DNA of 47,956 nt, taken from an uncultured Collinsella sp. Lineage in GTDB: Bacteria; Actinomycetota; Coriobacteriia; Coriobacteriales; Coriobacteriaceae. Below the pieces are notes generated by a model. It saw nothing but the letters and a program-made list of their open reading frames with translations, had not been told where the DNA came from and did not search any database. Positions 1-9,338 of this stretch are shown here, piece by piece. The stretch lies in assembly GCA_959020715.1 (NCBI GenBank), contig CAUESV010000015.1:1-47956 (forward strand), in the 5' to 3' direction. A program made the position numbers and the translations under genes. Each line of letters begins with the position of its first letter. The stretch's first letter is position 1.

Positions 1-120
1 TGCGACACTGAAGTAAGTGTCCATCCTCGCAGTATCCGGTTCTCAAGGTGCACGCCTGCGCTGGTTCCCGGTTCGACCGGGCCGCGCGGCAAGGAGATAT
101 ATTGCCAGACCGGAGGGGCC
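1..120 (-). other. Probable rRNA operon leader (edge of window)
   Basis: Read on the minus strand this stretch contains CCTTGAGAACCGGATACTGC. It resembles the CTTGAGAAC-type sequence found just before 16S or 23S rRNA genes in Gram-positive and actinobacterial rRNA operons. A small GC hairpin (CGGTTCGACCG, near 71-81) precedes it. No rRNA body is visible because the strand leaves the window at position 1. The upstream gene on the same strand is the phosphohexomutase, so an rRNA operon leader is more likely than an internal spacer. The rest of 121-235 shows nothing further I can name. The call rests on one short motif. Confidence 0.42.
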
Positions 121-235
121 CCGTGGGCGGGAATCTGGGCGTACACATTTCCTACACATCTTTGAATCCGACTAACGTTTGCCAGCCGTTACCTACCGCT
201 CGCCGAGCATCTCTTTATATAAGGCAGTCTCATGG

Positions 236-1636
236 TTAAAGCGGATACGTCCCCCTAGCTAAAGCACAGCCAGCATCGAGCAACTCATCACGTTCTTCCA
301 CCGAGAACCCCTCGGCGTAGACGCGCACCACTGGTTCGGTCCCGCTAGGACGGACCAGCAGCCACGTGTCATCCTCGAATGACAGACGCAAGCCGTCCAT
401 ATGACTAACGTTTTGCGGCACCTTGCCACAAATCGACTTGGGGTTTACGCCCGGCAGCAGGGTTCGTAACGTTTCGGCATCTTCGGCCTCAAGGCGCAAA
501 TCGCGTCGACCGTAACTCGTCTTACCAAAACTGTCCTCGAGTTGGTCAACCAGAACGCCCAAAGGCGCGTTCGTCTTTGCCATAAGCTCGCACAGAATCA
601 GACAGGCGAGGATTCCATCGCGCTCGGGCATATGCGCGGCGATGCCGATACCACCGGCTTCTTCGCCGCCTATGAGGACGCCGCCCTTCTTCATCTCCGC
701 CGCTATATATTTGAAACCGACTGGTTTGACGGTCACGCGGCAGCCAAGCGCCTCGGCAATGCGACGCACGAGCGTCGAGCACGAAAGATTGACGACGACG
801 CGCCCCTCCAAATTACGAAATTGAACCAAGTCGCCCAAAACGAGCGCCATGATCTGATGCGGATGTATATATCTGCCGCGCTCGTCAACCGCACCGATAC
901 GGTCGGCGTCGCCGTCGGTCACCAGGCCAGCGCAAGCTCCGTCATCGATAACCGTGCGCTCGCAAGCGTCCACCCAAGGCTCAACGGGGTCGGGGCAGAT
1001 ATCTTCTTGGTCAGACGCCTGCCCGGCGTGAATCTCGTGCACCTCAACGCCAAGCTCGCGCAGCAAGTCGGCTAGATAGCCCTGGGCTGCGCCGCCCATG
1101 GGATCGACAACCACGCGCAGGTGCGCGGCGCGGATGGCTTCGGCATCGACAAATGATGCCACCGCCTGCATATAGTCAGGAATGATATCCGCGGTGCGAT
1201 ATTGCCCCTCGATCCCCATTGGCTCGGGAGCCATGGCCTCTTCGAGCTCTTCGATGACATCCTGGTTGGCGGTTGAGCCGTCACCCATGCGAATCTTGAG
1301 GCACAGATAACCCTGCGGATGATGGGACCCCGTCACCATGAGCGCGCCGCACGCTTCACCGTCATAAGCCGCCGCCCACGTAAGGGCAGGGGTCGGAACA
1401 GGTCGCGAAGCGAGCACGGCGTCCAGCTCGTGCGCTGCTAGCACGCCCGCCGCAAGCTCAGCGAACTCGCGCGCCAGGGGCCGGGTGTCAAACCCTATAT
1501 ATACCGTTTTGCCCGGATTGGTCTTTTGCCACAACTCGCCGACGGCATCGGCGATACGGGCAACGTTATCGGCAGTGAAGTCCTCATCGACGCGAGCGCG
1601 CCAACCGTCAGTTCCAAAATGAATTATCGCGCACAC
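236..1636 (-). CDS. Phosphoglucomutase/phosphomannomutase family protein
   Basis: A cytosolic alpha-D-phosphohexomutase that interconverts sugar 1- and 6-phosphates. All four family signatures are present in a protein of about 466 residues, a normal length. The N-terminal FGTDGWR is followed by the phosphoserine loop MVTGSHHP (Ser near residue 104). The metal loop DGDADR lies near 241-246, the sugar loop GGEEAGG near 323-329 and the phosphate loop RPSGTEP near the C-terminus. The reading frame stays open upstream to 1720. The GTG at 1636 is preferred because GAGG lies about 9 nt before it and homology begins directly after. Substrate (glucose, mannose or glucosamine phosphate) cannot be told from sequence. 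The phosphoserine loop is GSHHP instead of the common ASHNP. Confidence 0.9.
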   Translation of the reverse strand: MCAIIHFGTDGWRARVDEDFTADNVARIADAVGELWQKTNPGKTVYIGFDTRPLAREFAELAAGVLAAHELDAVLASRPVPTPALTWAAAYDGEACGALMVTGSHHPQGYLCLKIRMGDGSTANQDVIEELEEAMAPEPMGIEGQYRTADIIPDYMQAVASFVDAEAIRAAHLRVVVDPMGGAAQGYLADLLRELGVEVHEIHAGQASDQEDICPDPVEPWVDACERTVIDDGACAGLVTDGDADRIGAVDERGRYIHPHQIMALVLGDLVQFRNLEGRVVVNLSCSTLVRRIAEALGCRVTVKPVGFKYIAAEMKKGGVLIGGEEAGGIGIAAHMPERDGILACLILCELMAKTNAPLGVLVDQLEDSFGKTSYGRRDLRLEAEDAETLRTLLPGVNPKSICGKVPQNVSHMDGLRLSFEDDTWLLVRPSGTEPVVRVYAEGFSVEERDELLDAGCALARGTYPL

Positions 1637-1760
1637 GCGCAGACACCTCACAGTGTTTGGATCATGGTACGCATGGGGTATACCCGCAACATGCACTCGG
1701 CAACCTGCCGGCACCAGCATTCACCATTTGGGCAAATGCTGCCGAGGACATGCAGGCAAT

Positions 1761-1789
1761 AAAAAAACCGCCCCGTATGGAGCGGTTTT
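1761..1789 (-). terminator. Intrinsic terminator after the homocysteine methyltransferase gene
   Basis: On the minus strand AACCGCTCC and GGGGCGGTT form a GC-rich stem with a 4-nt loop, followed by a run of seven T. It lies 6 nt past the TAA of the gene ending at 1795, so it ends the methyltransferase transcript before the phosphohexomutase gene. Confidence 0.8.
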
Positions 1790-1794
1790 GCCCT

Positions 1795-2688
1795 TTATAT
1801 ATCGAGCGCCTCGGCCATCGCTGCCGTAGTGATTGCCGTGGTTCCACAGCAACTGCCCACCATTGCGGCACCGGCATGTCTCCATTCGATGCATGCGCGC
1901 GCGAAAGCTTCGGGGTTCTCGTGCCATACGGGGCCATCCTGAGTCTGGACCGGATCGCCTACGTTGGGACGCACCGTGACGGGAGTAGTCGCCGATGCAA
2001 CCATCCTGGGCACCGCCGCGTTCGCGGCCGTAAGAGAACAGCAATTGACACCAACCGAGTTTGCGCCGTGTTTTTCGGCGTACAAAACGGCTGCCTCGAT
2101 GTTGAGGCCATCGCCCAACAGGTCGCCTTTATCGTCAACGACAAAACTCACCAGAACAGGCATGCCGTCGGCGGCATCTCGGGCGCCGGCAAGCATGGGC
2201 TGCAAATTACGGATAGACGTCACCGTCTCGATCAGCAGACCGTCAACGCCGGCGTTGAGCAAGGCGTGCGCCTGTTCGCGCGCAATGCCTCGGATTTCAC
2301 GATACTCGGCAGAGTCCTCGGCAAACCACTCAATACCGATCGGGCCCATCGAGCCCAGCAGCAGCTGAGGTTGCGCCTGGCGGGCATCGTCGACGGCCCC
2401 GCGATTGACCTCCGCCACGGACGGCGCAATCTGGTCGTGTTTGAGGGCATAGCTTGATGCCTGAAAGGTGTTGGTAATGAGCACCTGCGCGCCGGCGGCG
2501 ACATACAAGCGATGGATACGAGAAACGGTCTGCGGCTCTGCCAGATTCCAAAACGCCGGTGGAATGTCGGCGGCATCGTACTCACTCAACAAGACACTGC
2601 CCATGGGGCCCTGCGCCAACAAGGTCTCGCTCGACAAGCGGCGCGCAAGTTCCTCGGCACCAAAGCGGTTGTAATAACTCGTATCCAT
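1795..2688 (-). CDS. Homocysteine S-methyltransferase family protein (MmuM-like)
   Basis: A zinc-dependent methyltransferase of 297 residues that would make methionine from homocysteine and a methyl donor such as S-methylmethionine. It has the barrel fold of the MetH N-terminal module. The Zn-binding cysteines are visible in GVNCC (about 214-217) and GSCCGTT (about 278-284). LITNTFQAS (about 70-78) and LLIETVTS (about 151-158) also fit the family. It is full length and a stand-alone single-domain enzyme, since no cobalamin domain follows. The DtxR-type regulator lies 10 bp upstream on the same strand, so the two are probably cotranscribed. The donor substrate is inferred from the family. Confidence 0.88.
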   Translation of the reverse strand: MDTSYYNRFGAEELARRLSSETLLAQGPMGSVLLSEYDAADIPPAFWNLAEPQTVSRIHRLYVAAGAQVLITNTFQASSYALKHDQIAPSVAEVNRGAVDDARQAQPQLLLGSMGPIGIEWFAEDSAEYREIRGIAREQAHALLNAGVDGLLIETVTSIRNLQPMLAGARDAADGMPVLVSFVVDDKGDLLGDGLNIEAAVLYAEKHGANSVGVNCCSLTAANAAVPRMVASATTPVTVRPNVGDPVQTQDGPVWHENPEAFARACIEWRHAGAAMVGSCCGTTAITTAAMAEALDI

Positions 2689-2698
2689 ATATATCCCG

Positions 2699-3121
2699 CT
2701 ATTCCTCGATGCTGATTCCTTGCTTTTCGAGATAGGCGAGCCAGCGGTTCATCGTGTCCTCGGATAGTGCATGCTCCATCATGCAGGCCTCGGAATCGGC
2801 ACGCTCAAATTCGACGCCGAGCTCCTGAACCAAAAACGTGCGGATGAGGCGATGACGGTACCAGATAGCCGTGCCAACCTCGCGGCCGCGATCGGTCAGG
2901 ACTACCTTGCCGTAGTGCGATTGCTCGACAAGCTCGGATGCCTTGAGCGCCGAAACCGCTTTATTGACCGATGCCTTGGAGACGCCAAGGCGCTGCGCGA
3001 TGTCGACCGATCGCACGCCGTTGGTTTCCCCCTCTTCGCTTTCAATGCGAACCATGCACTCCAAGTAGTCTTCGTTCGCCACCGTCAGATGTAGTTCGCG
3101 CGAGCTATTTGTCGTATCCAT
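2699..3121 (-). CDS. DtxR/MntR-family metal-dependent transcriptional regulator
   Basis: A DNA-binding repressor of about 140 residues. The N-terminal winged helix contains VRSVDIAQRLGVSKASVNKA, followed by GKVVLTDRGREVG. The metal-binding dimerisation region has RHRLIRTFLVQELGV and a C-terminal EACMMEHALSEDT, where the Cys, His and Glu residues are ligands in family members. There is no SH3-like third domain, so the protein resembles MntR more than full-length DtxR. The ATG at 3121 is chosen because AAGGGACGGA precedes it. An in-frame ATG at 3142 has no ribosome-binding site. It is divergent from pepT, with a perfect palindrome in the shared spacer that could be its operator. The metal (Mn or Fe) is not determinable here. 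Confidence 0.87.
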   Translation of the reverse strand: MDTTNSSRELHLTVANEDYLECMVRIESEEGETNGVRSVDIAQRLGVSKASVNKAVSALKASELVEQSHYGKVVLTDRGREVGTAIWYRHRLIRTFLVQELGVEFERADSEACMMEHALSEDTMNRWLAYLEKQGISIEE

Positions 3122-3175
3122 GATCTTCCGTCCCTTCTGCATTCAATGGCTGATTCTACCCCATCCAAGCGTCGT

Positions 3176-3193
3176 GGTATGCCGTGGCATACC
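3176..3193. promoter_or_regulatory. Perfect 18-bp palindrome between the DtxR-type gene and pepT
   Basis: GGTATGCC-GT-GGCATACC is an exact 8-2-8 inverted repeat in the 120-bp divergent spacer. It lies 55 bp from the regulator start and 49 bp from the pepT start. A weak -10-like TAGAGT for pepT follows at about 3198. Position and symmetry suggest an operator for the adjacent regulator, but it does not match the MntR or IdeR consensus that I know. Confidence 0.5.
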
Positions 3194-3241
3194 GTGCTAG
3201 AGTTCTTGTTGCACACGACGACCAAGATTGGAGTGGTCTTT

Positions 3242-4489
3242 ATGGAAAACACCACCACGAGCCCCGATGTTCTCGAGCGCTTTTTGCGCTACGTCCAGAT
3301 CAACACGCAGTCCGAGGATGCAAACTGCGACCAGGTACCCTCGAGCGCCGTTCAGTTTGACCTTGCCAACGTGCTGGCTGAAGAGCTGCGCGAGCTTGGT
3401 GCGGAAGATGCCCACGTGACCGAGCACGCCTATGTCTGCGCGCATATCCCCGCAAGTGCGGGCGCTGAGGACAAGCCCGCCCTGGGCCTGATCGCCCATC
3501 TCGACACCACCGAAGTTGCACCGGGCGCCGGCGTGAAGCCGCACATCGTACACTACGAAGACGGCGACCTGGTCTGCGGCACGGTTGACGATAAGCCCGT
3601 TGCCATGAGTACCGCCAAGCTTCCCGCCCTGAACGACCTCGCGGGTGAGGACTTGGTCTGCAGCGATGGCACCACGCTGCTGGGCGCAGACGACAAGGCG
3701 GGCGTCGCCGAGATCATGTCGCTTGTCGCGCGTATCGCTCAGGACCCTTCTCTGCCCCATCCCACACTCGGCATTTGTTTCTGCCCTGACGAGGAGATCG
3801 GCCACGGAGCCGAGCTGTTGGATATCGATACCTTTGGCTGCAAGTACGCCTACACGGTCGACGGTGGCCCCATCGGCGAGCTGGAGTGGGAGTGCTTTAA
3901 CGCTGCCGAGGCGACCGTCCGCTTTGAGGGCCAGTCCATCCACCCGGGCGACGCCAAGGGCCGTATGGTCAACGCAGGCAATCTGTTCTGCGACTTCAAC
4001 GCGTTGCTCCCCTACGTGCAGCGCCCGGAGTATACGGAAGGCTACGAGGGCTTTTATCACCTTGAGGGTGTATCTGCGACCGTCGATCACGCCACAGCGC
4101 GCTATATCGTCCGCGACCATGACGCCGCCAAGTTCCAGCAGAAACTCGACCTTATTGATGCCGCCGCCTCGATGCTCAACCAGCGTCTGGGTGAGGAGCG
4201 CGTAACGGTCGAGATTAAGCAGCAGTATCGAAATATGGCCGAGATCGTTCGTGACTATCCCGAGCTTATTGATGTTGCCAAGGAAGCCTACCTTGCCTGC
4301 GGCGTTGAGCCCCAAGTGCTGCCGATTCGTGGCGGCACCGACGGTGCACAGCTGTCGTTCCGCGGTCTGCCCTGCCCCAACCTTTCCACCGGCGGCTATT
4401 GCTACCACGGCGTCAACGAGTTCGTCCCGGTCAGTTCGCTCGTCAAGATGACCGACGTGCTCCAGGAGCTCGTCGCCCGCTTTGCATAA
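3242..4489 (+). CDS. pepT: Peptidase T (tripeptide aminopeptidase)
   Basis: A cytosolic M20B metallopeptidase that removes the N-terminal residue from tripeptides, using two zinc ions. The 415-residue length matches the family. Metal and catalytic residues are visible: AHLDTT (His86, Asp88), LLGADDKAG (Asp150), CPDEEIGHGAE (Glu184/185) and YTVDGGP (Asp207). The C-terminal PIRGGTDGAQLSFRG and GGYCYHGVNEF are also diagnostic of PepT. The frame opens at 3146, but the ATG at 3242 has GGAG 8 nt upstream and begins the homology, so the longer N-terminus is rejected. It is monocistronic and ends in a clear terminator. Confidence 0.94.
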   Translation: MENTTTSPDVLERFLRYVQINTQSEDANCDQVPSSAVQFDLANVLAEELRELGAEDAHVTEHAYVCAHIPASAGAEDKPALGLIAHLDTTEVAPGAGVKPHIVHYEDGDLVCGTVDDKPVAMSTAKLPALNDLAGEDLVCSDGTTLLGADDKAGVAEIMSLVARIAQDPSLPHPTLGICFCPDEEIGHGAELLDIDTFGCKYAYTVDGGPIGELEWECFNAAEATVRFEGQSIHPGDAKGRMVNAGNLFCDFNALLPYVQRPEYTEGYEGFYHLEGVSATVDHATARYIVRDHDAAKFQQKLDLIDAAASMLNQRLGEERVTVEIKQQYRNMAEIVRDYPELIDVAKEAYLACGVEPQVLPIRGGTDGAQLSFRGLPCPNLSTGGYCYHGVNEFVPVSSLVKMTDVLQELVARFA

Positions 4490-4515
4490 GCCTGACTGCA
4501 CAAGTCCAAAAGACG

Positions 4516-4554
4516 AATCGCCCCGTCCTCAACCAAGAACGGGGCGATTTTTTT
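4516..4554 (+). terminator. Intrinsic terminator of pepT
   Basis: ATCGCCCCGT and ACGGGGCGAT form a 10-bp stem around an AT-containing loop, followed directly by a run of T. It lies about 27 nt after the pepT stop codon. Confidence 0.9.
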
Positions 4555-4589
4555 GCTGCAATGAGAACAGGTTGACGCACGCCAGTCTC

Positions 4590-4703
4590 TTAACGCAAGG
4601 AGTGTCCCAAACTGCCGGCACAAAAGGAACGTCCCCAAGTGCCAAGTGCATCAAGAGTGTCCCCTTTGACCAGTCGTTTAAGAACGTCCCCAATGACTAA
4701 CGT
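4590..4703. repeat. REP-like stretch with repeated GGGGAC/GTCCC motifs
   Basis: The gap 4555-4867 has no gene. Its left half holds four related short motifs: AGTGTCCC (4601), GAACGTCCCC (4628), AGTGTCCCC (4654) and AGAACGTCCCCAATGACT (4681). The last recurs near 20244 and, inverted, near 33836. This pattern is typical of REP-type intergenic repeats. The right half of the gap is the structured element described next. Confidence 0.5.
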
Positions 4704-4867
4704 CGCAGGTTGAGGACGGGCAGCGAGCGGGTCGCATTTGAGACAAGGTGACGTGAAACGAAAGGGCGCTGACCTTCTGGTCGCGCCCTTGAAGTTGAAC
4801 GTCAGATTGTCCAAATGCGGCCCGCGCAGCGTCAAGCGGTTACGCGGTTTGGTAAAACCGCGTAACC
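4704..4867 (+). repeat. Structured intergenic element, copy 1
   Basis: The element reads GAGGACGGGCAGCGA, then a stem GGGTCGCATTTG/CAAATGCGGCCC with one bulged A and GACAA/TTGTC. Next come the inner pairing GTGACGT/ACGTCA and an apical hairpin around GACCTTCTGGTC. It then has GCGCAGCGTC and finally a 13-bp hairpin (4838-4850 with 4855-4867, loop GGTA). The last hairpin ends directly beside the stop codon of the minus-strand LCP gene (4868), so in that gene's sense it is the start of the 3' UTR. Which strand is functional is unknown; strand is given by the direction of description. Whether it is an RNA or a mobile DNA hairpin is open. Confidence 0.75.
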
Positions 4868-6103
4868 CTAGTAGTTGGCTTCGTAGCCGTTGCCGTCGCC
4901 GGTGGGCTCTTCGTAGTAGTCCGAATCGCTCGAATCGCTTGAGTCATCGGAATCGTCAGAGCTAACCGATGAGGTTGCGGTACCGTTTGCATAATCGTCA
5001 GACGTGTTGTTGTTCAGGTCGCCGATCGTAGAGCTGGAACCGTCGGAAAGGCCCATGGTGTTGGGACCCTTGGGATCCTTGCCAGCATCGACGCGCTCCA
5101 TCATTTCCTTGAGCTCGTCCTCGTAGACAAAGACGTAGCTCACACCGTCGATCATGGTGCTGTCGTCGGCGTACGAGGGCAGGTTGGCCGAGTAGATACC
5201 GTCGACATCCATACCGCGCATGGCGTTGACCGTAGCCACGATATCCTGAACGCTCATATCGGTTACGAGCATATCGGACAGCGAATTAACCAGGCCAAAA
5301 ATCTTCGTGGCATCGAAGTTATTGAGAATCTGGTTGGCAAGGGCGCCAAGCACCTGACGCTGGTGGCGCATGCGCGTGTAATCGCCGTCGGCATAGGTGT
5401 AGCGGCAGCGGGCATAGGTAAGGGCGGTGGCACCGTCCATATGCTGCTGGCCAGCGGTAATCTTAATATCCAGGTGCTCGGGGTCGTCAACATCATCGGT
5501 TGCGTTAATGTCGATACCGCCAACCGAATCAATCAGCGCCTGCATACCGTCGAAGCTGACCTCGGCATAGTGGGAAATCTGAACACCGCACAGCTCGTTG
5601 ACCGCCTCGACCATGGCCTCGGCGCCGCCAACGGTATGACAGGCGTTGATCTTCATGGTCTCGCCCTTGTACTCGACCTTGGTGTCGCGCGGAACGGAAA
5701 TGAGCGTCGCCTGCTTTTGCGTGGGGTCGATGCGTGCCAGGATAATCGAGTCGGCACGATACGTATCCTCGCCCGGACGGCCGTCGGTGCCAAGAAGCAG
5801 CACGTAGAACGGATCCTTTGCCTCATCGGTGTCAACCAGAACCCGACGCAGATTGTCGGTAATGACATTAGAATCGCCGAGCTTGCCCATAATGGTGGCA
5901 AACCACAGGCCGGCAGCGGTAGTGGCACTCAGCAGCACGCCAAGCACGACAATGAGCGCGACGTGACGAATCGTGTGGCTACGACGACGTTGACGAGCGC
6001 GCTCGGAATAGCGAGCCACGTTATCGCGACTGTAGATCTTGGCCTGCGCACCAGTTGAGGGTCTTCGGGTGGTGGTATCCGCGAGGGGCTTTTTATTAAA
6101 CAT
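4868..6103 (-). CDS. LytR-CpsA-Psr (LCP) family cell-wall polymer ligase
   Basis: A membrane-anchored enzyme of about 411 residues that transfers lipid-linked glycopolymers to peptidoglycan outside the cell. A basic cytoplasmic N-terminus precedes one TM helix (about 47-70). The LCP domain follows, with LLLGTDGR (102-109), YRADSIIL (115-122), ISVPRDTKV (135-143) and TYARCRYTYADGDYTRMRHQ, all family-typical. A C-terminal tail of about 60 residues is acidic and Ser/Asp-rich, without predicted fold. The ATG at 6103 has AGG about 6 nt upstream. A TTG two codons earlier is possible. The gene follows murA by 12 bp on the same strand, so both are probably one wall-synthesis unit. Confidence 0.9.
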   Translation of the reverse strand: MFNKKPLADTTTRRPSTGAQAKIYSRDNVARYSERARQRRRSHTIRHVALIVVLGVLLSATTAAGLWFATIMGKLGDSNVITDNLRRVLVDTDEAKDPFYVLLLGTDGRPGEDTYRADSIILARIDPTQKQATLISVPRDTKVEYKGETMKINACHTVGGAEAMVEAVNELCGVQISHYAEVSFDGMQALIDSVGGIDINATDDVDDPEHLDIKITAGQQHMDGATALTYARCRYTYADGDYTRMRHQRQVLGALANQILNNFDATKIFGLVNSLSDMLVTDMSVQDIVATVNAMRGMDVDGIYSANLPSYADDSTMIDGVSYVFVYEDELKEMMERVDAGKDPKGPNTMGLSDGSSSTIGDLNNNTSDDYANGTATSSVSSDDSDDSSDSSDSDYYEEPTGDGNGYEANY

Positions 6104-6115
6104 AGGCAACCTGTA

Positions 6116-7399
6116 TTAGTAGATGACGGGATCGGGGACGGTAGCATGCTCGACATGCGCGCCAAGCGCCTGCAGCTTTTCGACAAACTGCTCGTAGCCG
6201 CGCTTGATGTGATGGATAGCCGAAACCTCGGTCGTCCCGTCGGCGATCAAGCCCGCTACGACGAGGGCCGCTCCGCCACGCAGATCGGGCGAGGTAACCT
6301 GTGCACCCGAGAAGCCCTTGACGCCATGAATCATGGCATGATGGCTCTCGATACGAATGTCGGCACCCATGCGTACCAGCTCAGAGGCAAACATAAAGCG
6401 ATTCTCGAAGATGTTCTCGGTGATAACGGAACTGCCGTCGGCGAGGGCGGAGAGCACCATAATCTGCGCCTGCATGTCCGTCGGGAAGCCGGGGAACGGA
6501 AGCGTCTGGATGTCGACCGGCTTGATACGCTCGGCACGGTTCACATGGACGCCATCCTCGACGCGCTCGCAGTCGATACCCATGAGCTCCATCTTCTTGA
6601 GCACCATGCCCAAGTGAATGGGGCAAAAGCCCGTGACATCGACACCGCGATCGTCGGCCATCAACGCACCGGCAACGATAAAGGTACCGGCCTCGATGCG
6701 GTCGCCCACCACGCGATGGGTAACGGGATGGAGCTCTTCCACGCCTTCGATAGTCACGACGGGCGTGCCGGCGCCAACAATCTTGGCGCCCATCTCGTTG
6801 AGCATGTTGGCGAGATCGACGATCTCGGGCTCGCGGGCGGCATTGTCGATAACAGTGGTACCCTGCGCGCGCACGGATGCCATAATGAGGTTCTCGGTCG
6901 CACCGACACTGGCAAACTCGAGCGTGACGGTGGTACCGCGCAGACCTTGGGGCGCATTAGCGTTGATGTAACCGTGGGCGGTATCGAACTCAACGCCCAG
7001 GGCCTCAAGACCAAGAATGTGCATATCGATCTTGCGAGCACCCAGGTTGCAGCCGCCCGGCATGGCGATCTTGGCGCGATGGAAGCGGCCCAGCAGGGGT
7101 CCCATGACGGCGGTGGAAGCACGCATCTTGGCAACGAGCTCGTAGGGGGCCTCCCAAGAATCGACCTGAGAGGTATCAATCTCGAGTGTGTGCTCGTCGA
7201 GAACATCGATCGTAGCGCCCATGCCCTTGAGCACCTTGCCCATCACGTGGACATCGGAAATATCGGGCACGTTCTGCAGCGTCGTCTTGCCCGGCGCCAG
7301 AAGCGTTGCCGCCATGAGTTTGAGTGCGGAGTTCTTGGCGCCCGAAATGGGCACGGAGCCTCCGATGGCGTGGCCACCCTCAACGCGGATAATATCCAA
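6116..7399 (-). CDS. murA: UDP-N-acetylglucosamine 1-carboxyvinyltransferase
   Basis: MurA transfers enolpyruvyl from phosphoenolpyruvate to UDP-GlcNAc, the first committed step of peptidoglycan synthesis in the cytosol. The 427-residue length is normal. SGAKNSALK (Lys22, Asn23) and the active-site loop PGGCNLGAR with Cys117 are present. Fosfomycin sensitivity is expected because the Cys is retained. PFPGFPTDMQAQ and GGAALVVAG also fit. The start is TTG (7399) with AAAGGG about 7 nt upstream, and no ATG is available nearby. A strong hairpin with a T run sits between atpC and this ribosome-binding site, leaving little room for a private promoter. Linkage of murA to atpC is a known actinobacterial arrangement. 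Confidence 0.95.
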   Translation of the reverse strand: MDIIRVEGGHAIGGSVPISGAKNSALKLMAATLLAPGKTTLQNVPDISDVHVMGKVLKGMGATIDVLDEHTLEIDTSQVDSWEAPYELVAKMRASTAVMGPLLGRFHRAKIAMPGGCNLGARKIDMHILGLEALGVEFDTAHGYINANAPQGLRGTTVTLEFASVGATENLIMASVRAQGTTVIDNAAREPEIVDLANMLNEMGAKIVGAGTPVVTIEGVEELHPVTHRVVGDRIEAGTFIVAGALMADDRGVDVTGFCPIHLGMVLKKMELMGIDCERVEDGVHVNRAERIKPVDIQTLPFPGFPTDMQAQIMVLSALADGSSVITENIFENRFMFASELVRMGADIRIESHHAMIHGVKGFSGAQVTSPDLRGGAALVVAGLIADGTTEVSAIHHIKRGYEQFVEKLQALGAHVEHATVPDPVIY

Positions 7400-7412
7400 G
7401 GTCTACCCTTTC

Positions 7413-7451
7413 AAAAAGCATGCCCGGGATGGCTGGGCCATCCCGGGCATG
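7413..7451 (-). terminator. Hairpin with T run between atpC and murA
   Basis: CATGCCCGGGATGG and CCATCCCGGGCATG form a perfect 14-bp stem with a 5-nt loop. On the minus strand it is followed by CTTTTTG. This is a textbook intrinsic terminator for the atp operon, but the T run ends only a few nt before the murA ribosome-binding site. It may be a partial terminator or attenuator that sets murA read-through. Confidence 0.88.
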
Positions 7452-7487
7452 ATGTGTTCGCAAATGGTCGAACGCTAAATCGTTTGA

Positions 7488-7880
7488 CTATTGGGCAAGC
7501 TTGAGCTTACACCATGCGATTTCATTATAGAGGTAGGCGCGGCGTGCATCATCCTCCGACAAATTACCCAGCTTCTCTTCAAAACCTTGAATATCAGCTT
7601 TAAGCTTGTCGGCATCGACGGTCGCCAAATCGCAAGCGCGCTCGGCGAGAACGGTCACGACATCGTCCGCAACCTGGGCATAGCCGCCGGCCACGGCAAA
7701 CGTGTGGTCGACAGTGCCCATGGCCTTATCGGAAACGCGAACGTAACCGCGGTCGATCGTGCAGATCTCGCTGGAGTGAGCAGGCAGAACGCCAAACTCG
7801 CCATCCGTGGACGGAATCGACACAAACGCAGCGTCGCCCTCATAGGCGCAGCTCACGGGGCACACGATGCGGATACGCAT
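7488..7880 (-). CDS. atpC: F1Fo ATP synthase subunit epsilon
   Basis: Central-stalk subunit of the F1 sector, 130 residues, cytosolic. The N-terminal beta-sandwich has the typical GEFGVLPAHS motif (about 27-36) and VAGGYAQVADDVVTVLAE. A helical C-terminal region with DARRAYLYNEIAWCKLKLA follows, the part that inhibits hydrolysis in many species. It is the last atp gene, 3 bp after atpD. Confidence 0.93.
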   Translation of the reverse strand: MRIRIVCPVSCAYEGDAAFVSIPSTDGEFGVLPAHSSEICTIDRGYVRVSDKAMGTVDHTFAVAGGYAQVADDVVTVLAERACDLATVDADKLKADIQGFEEKLGNLSEDDARRAYLYNEIAWCKLKLAQ

Positions 7881-7883
7881 AAC

Positions 7884-9337
<1,454 letters not shown>

Positions 9338-9338
<1 letters not shown>

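Noticed and set aside
4628..4700. Possible terminator or promoter boxes among the GTCCCC motifs
   Set aside because: The motifs recur at other loci without relation to gene ends, so they fit a dispersed repeat better than a local signal.
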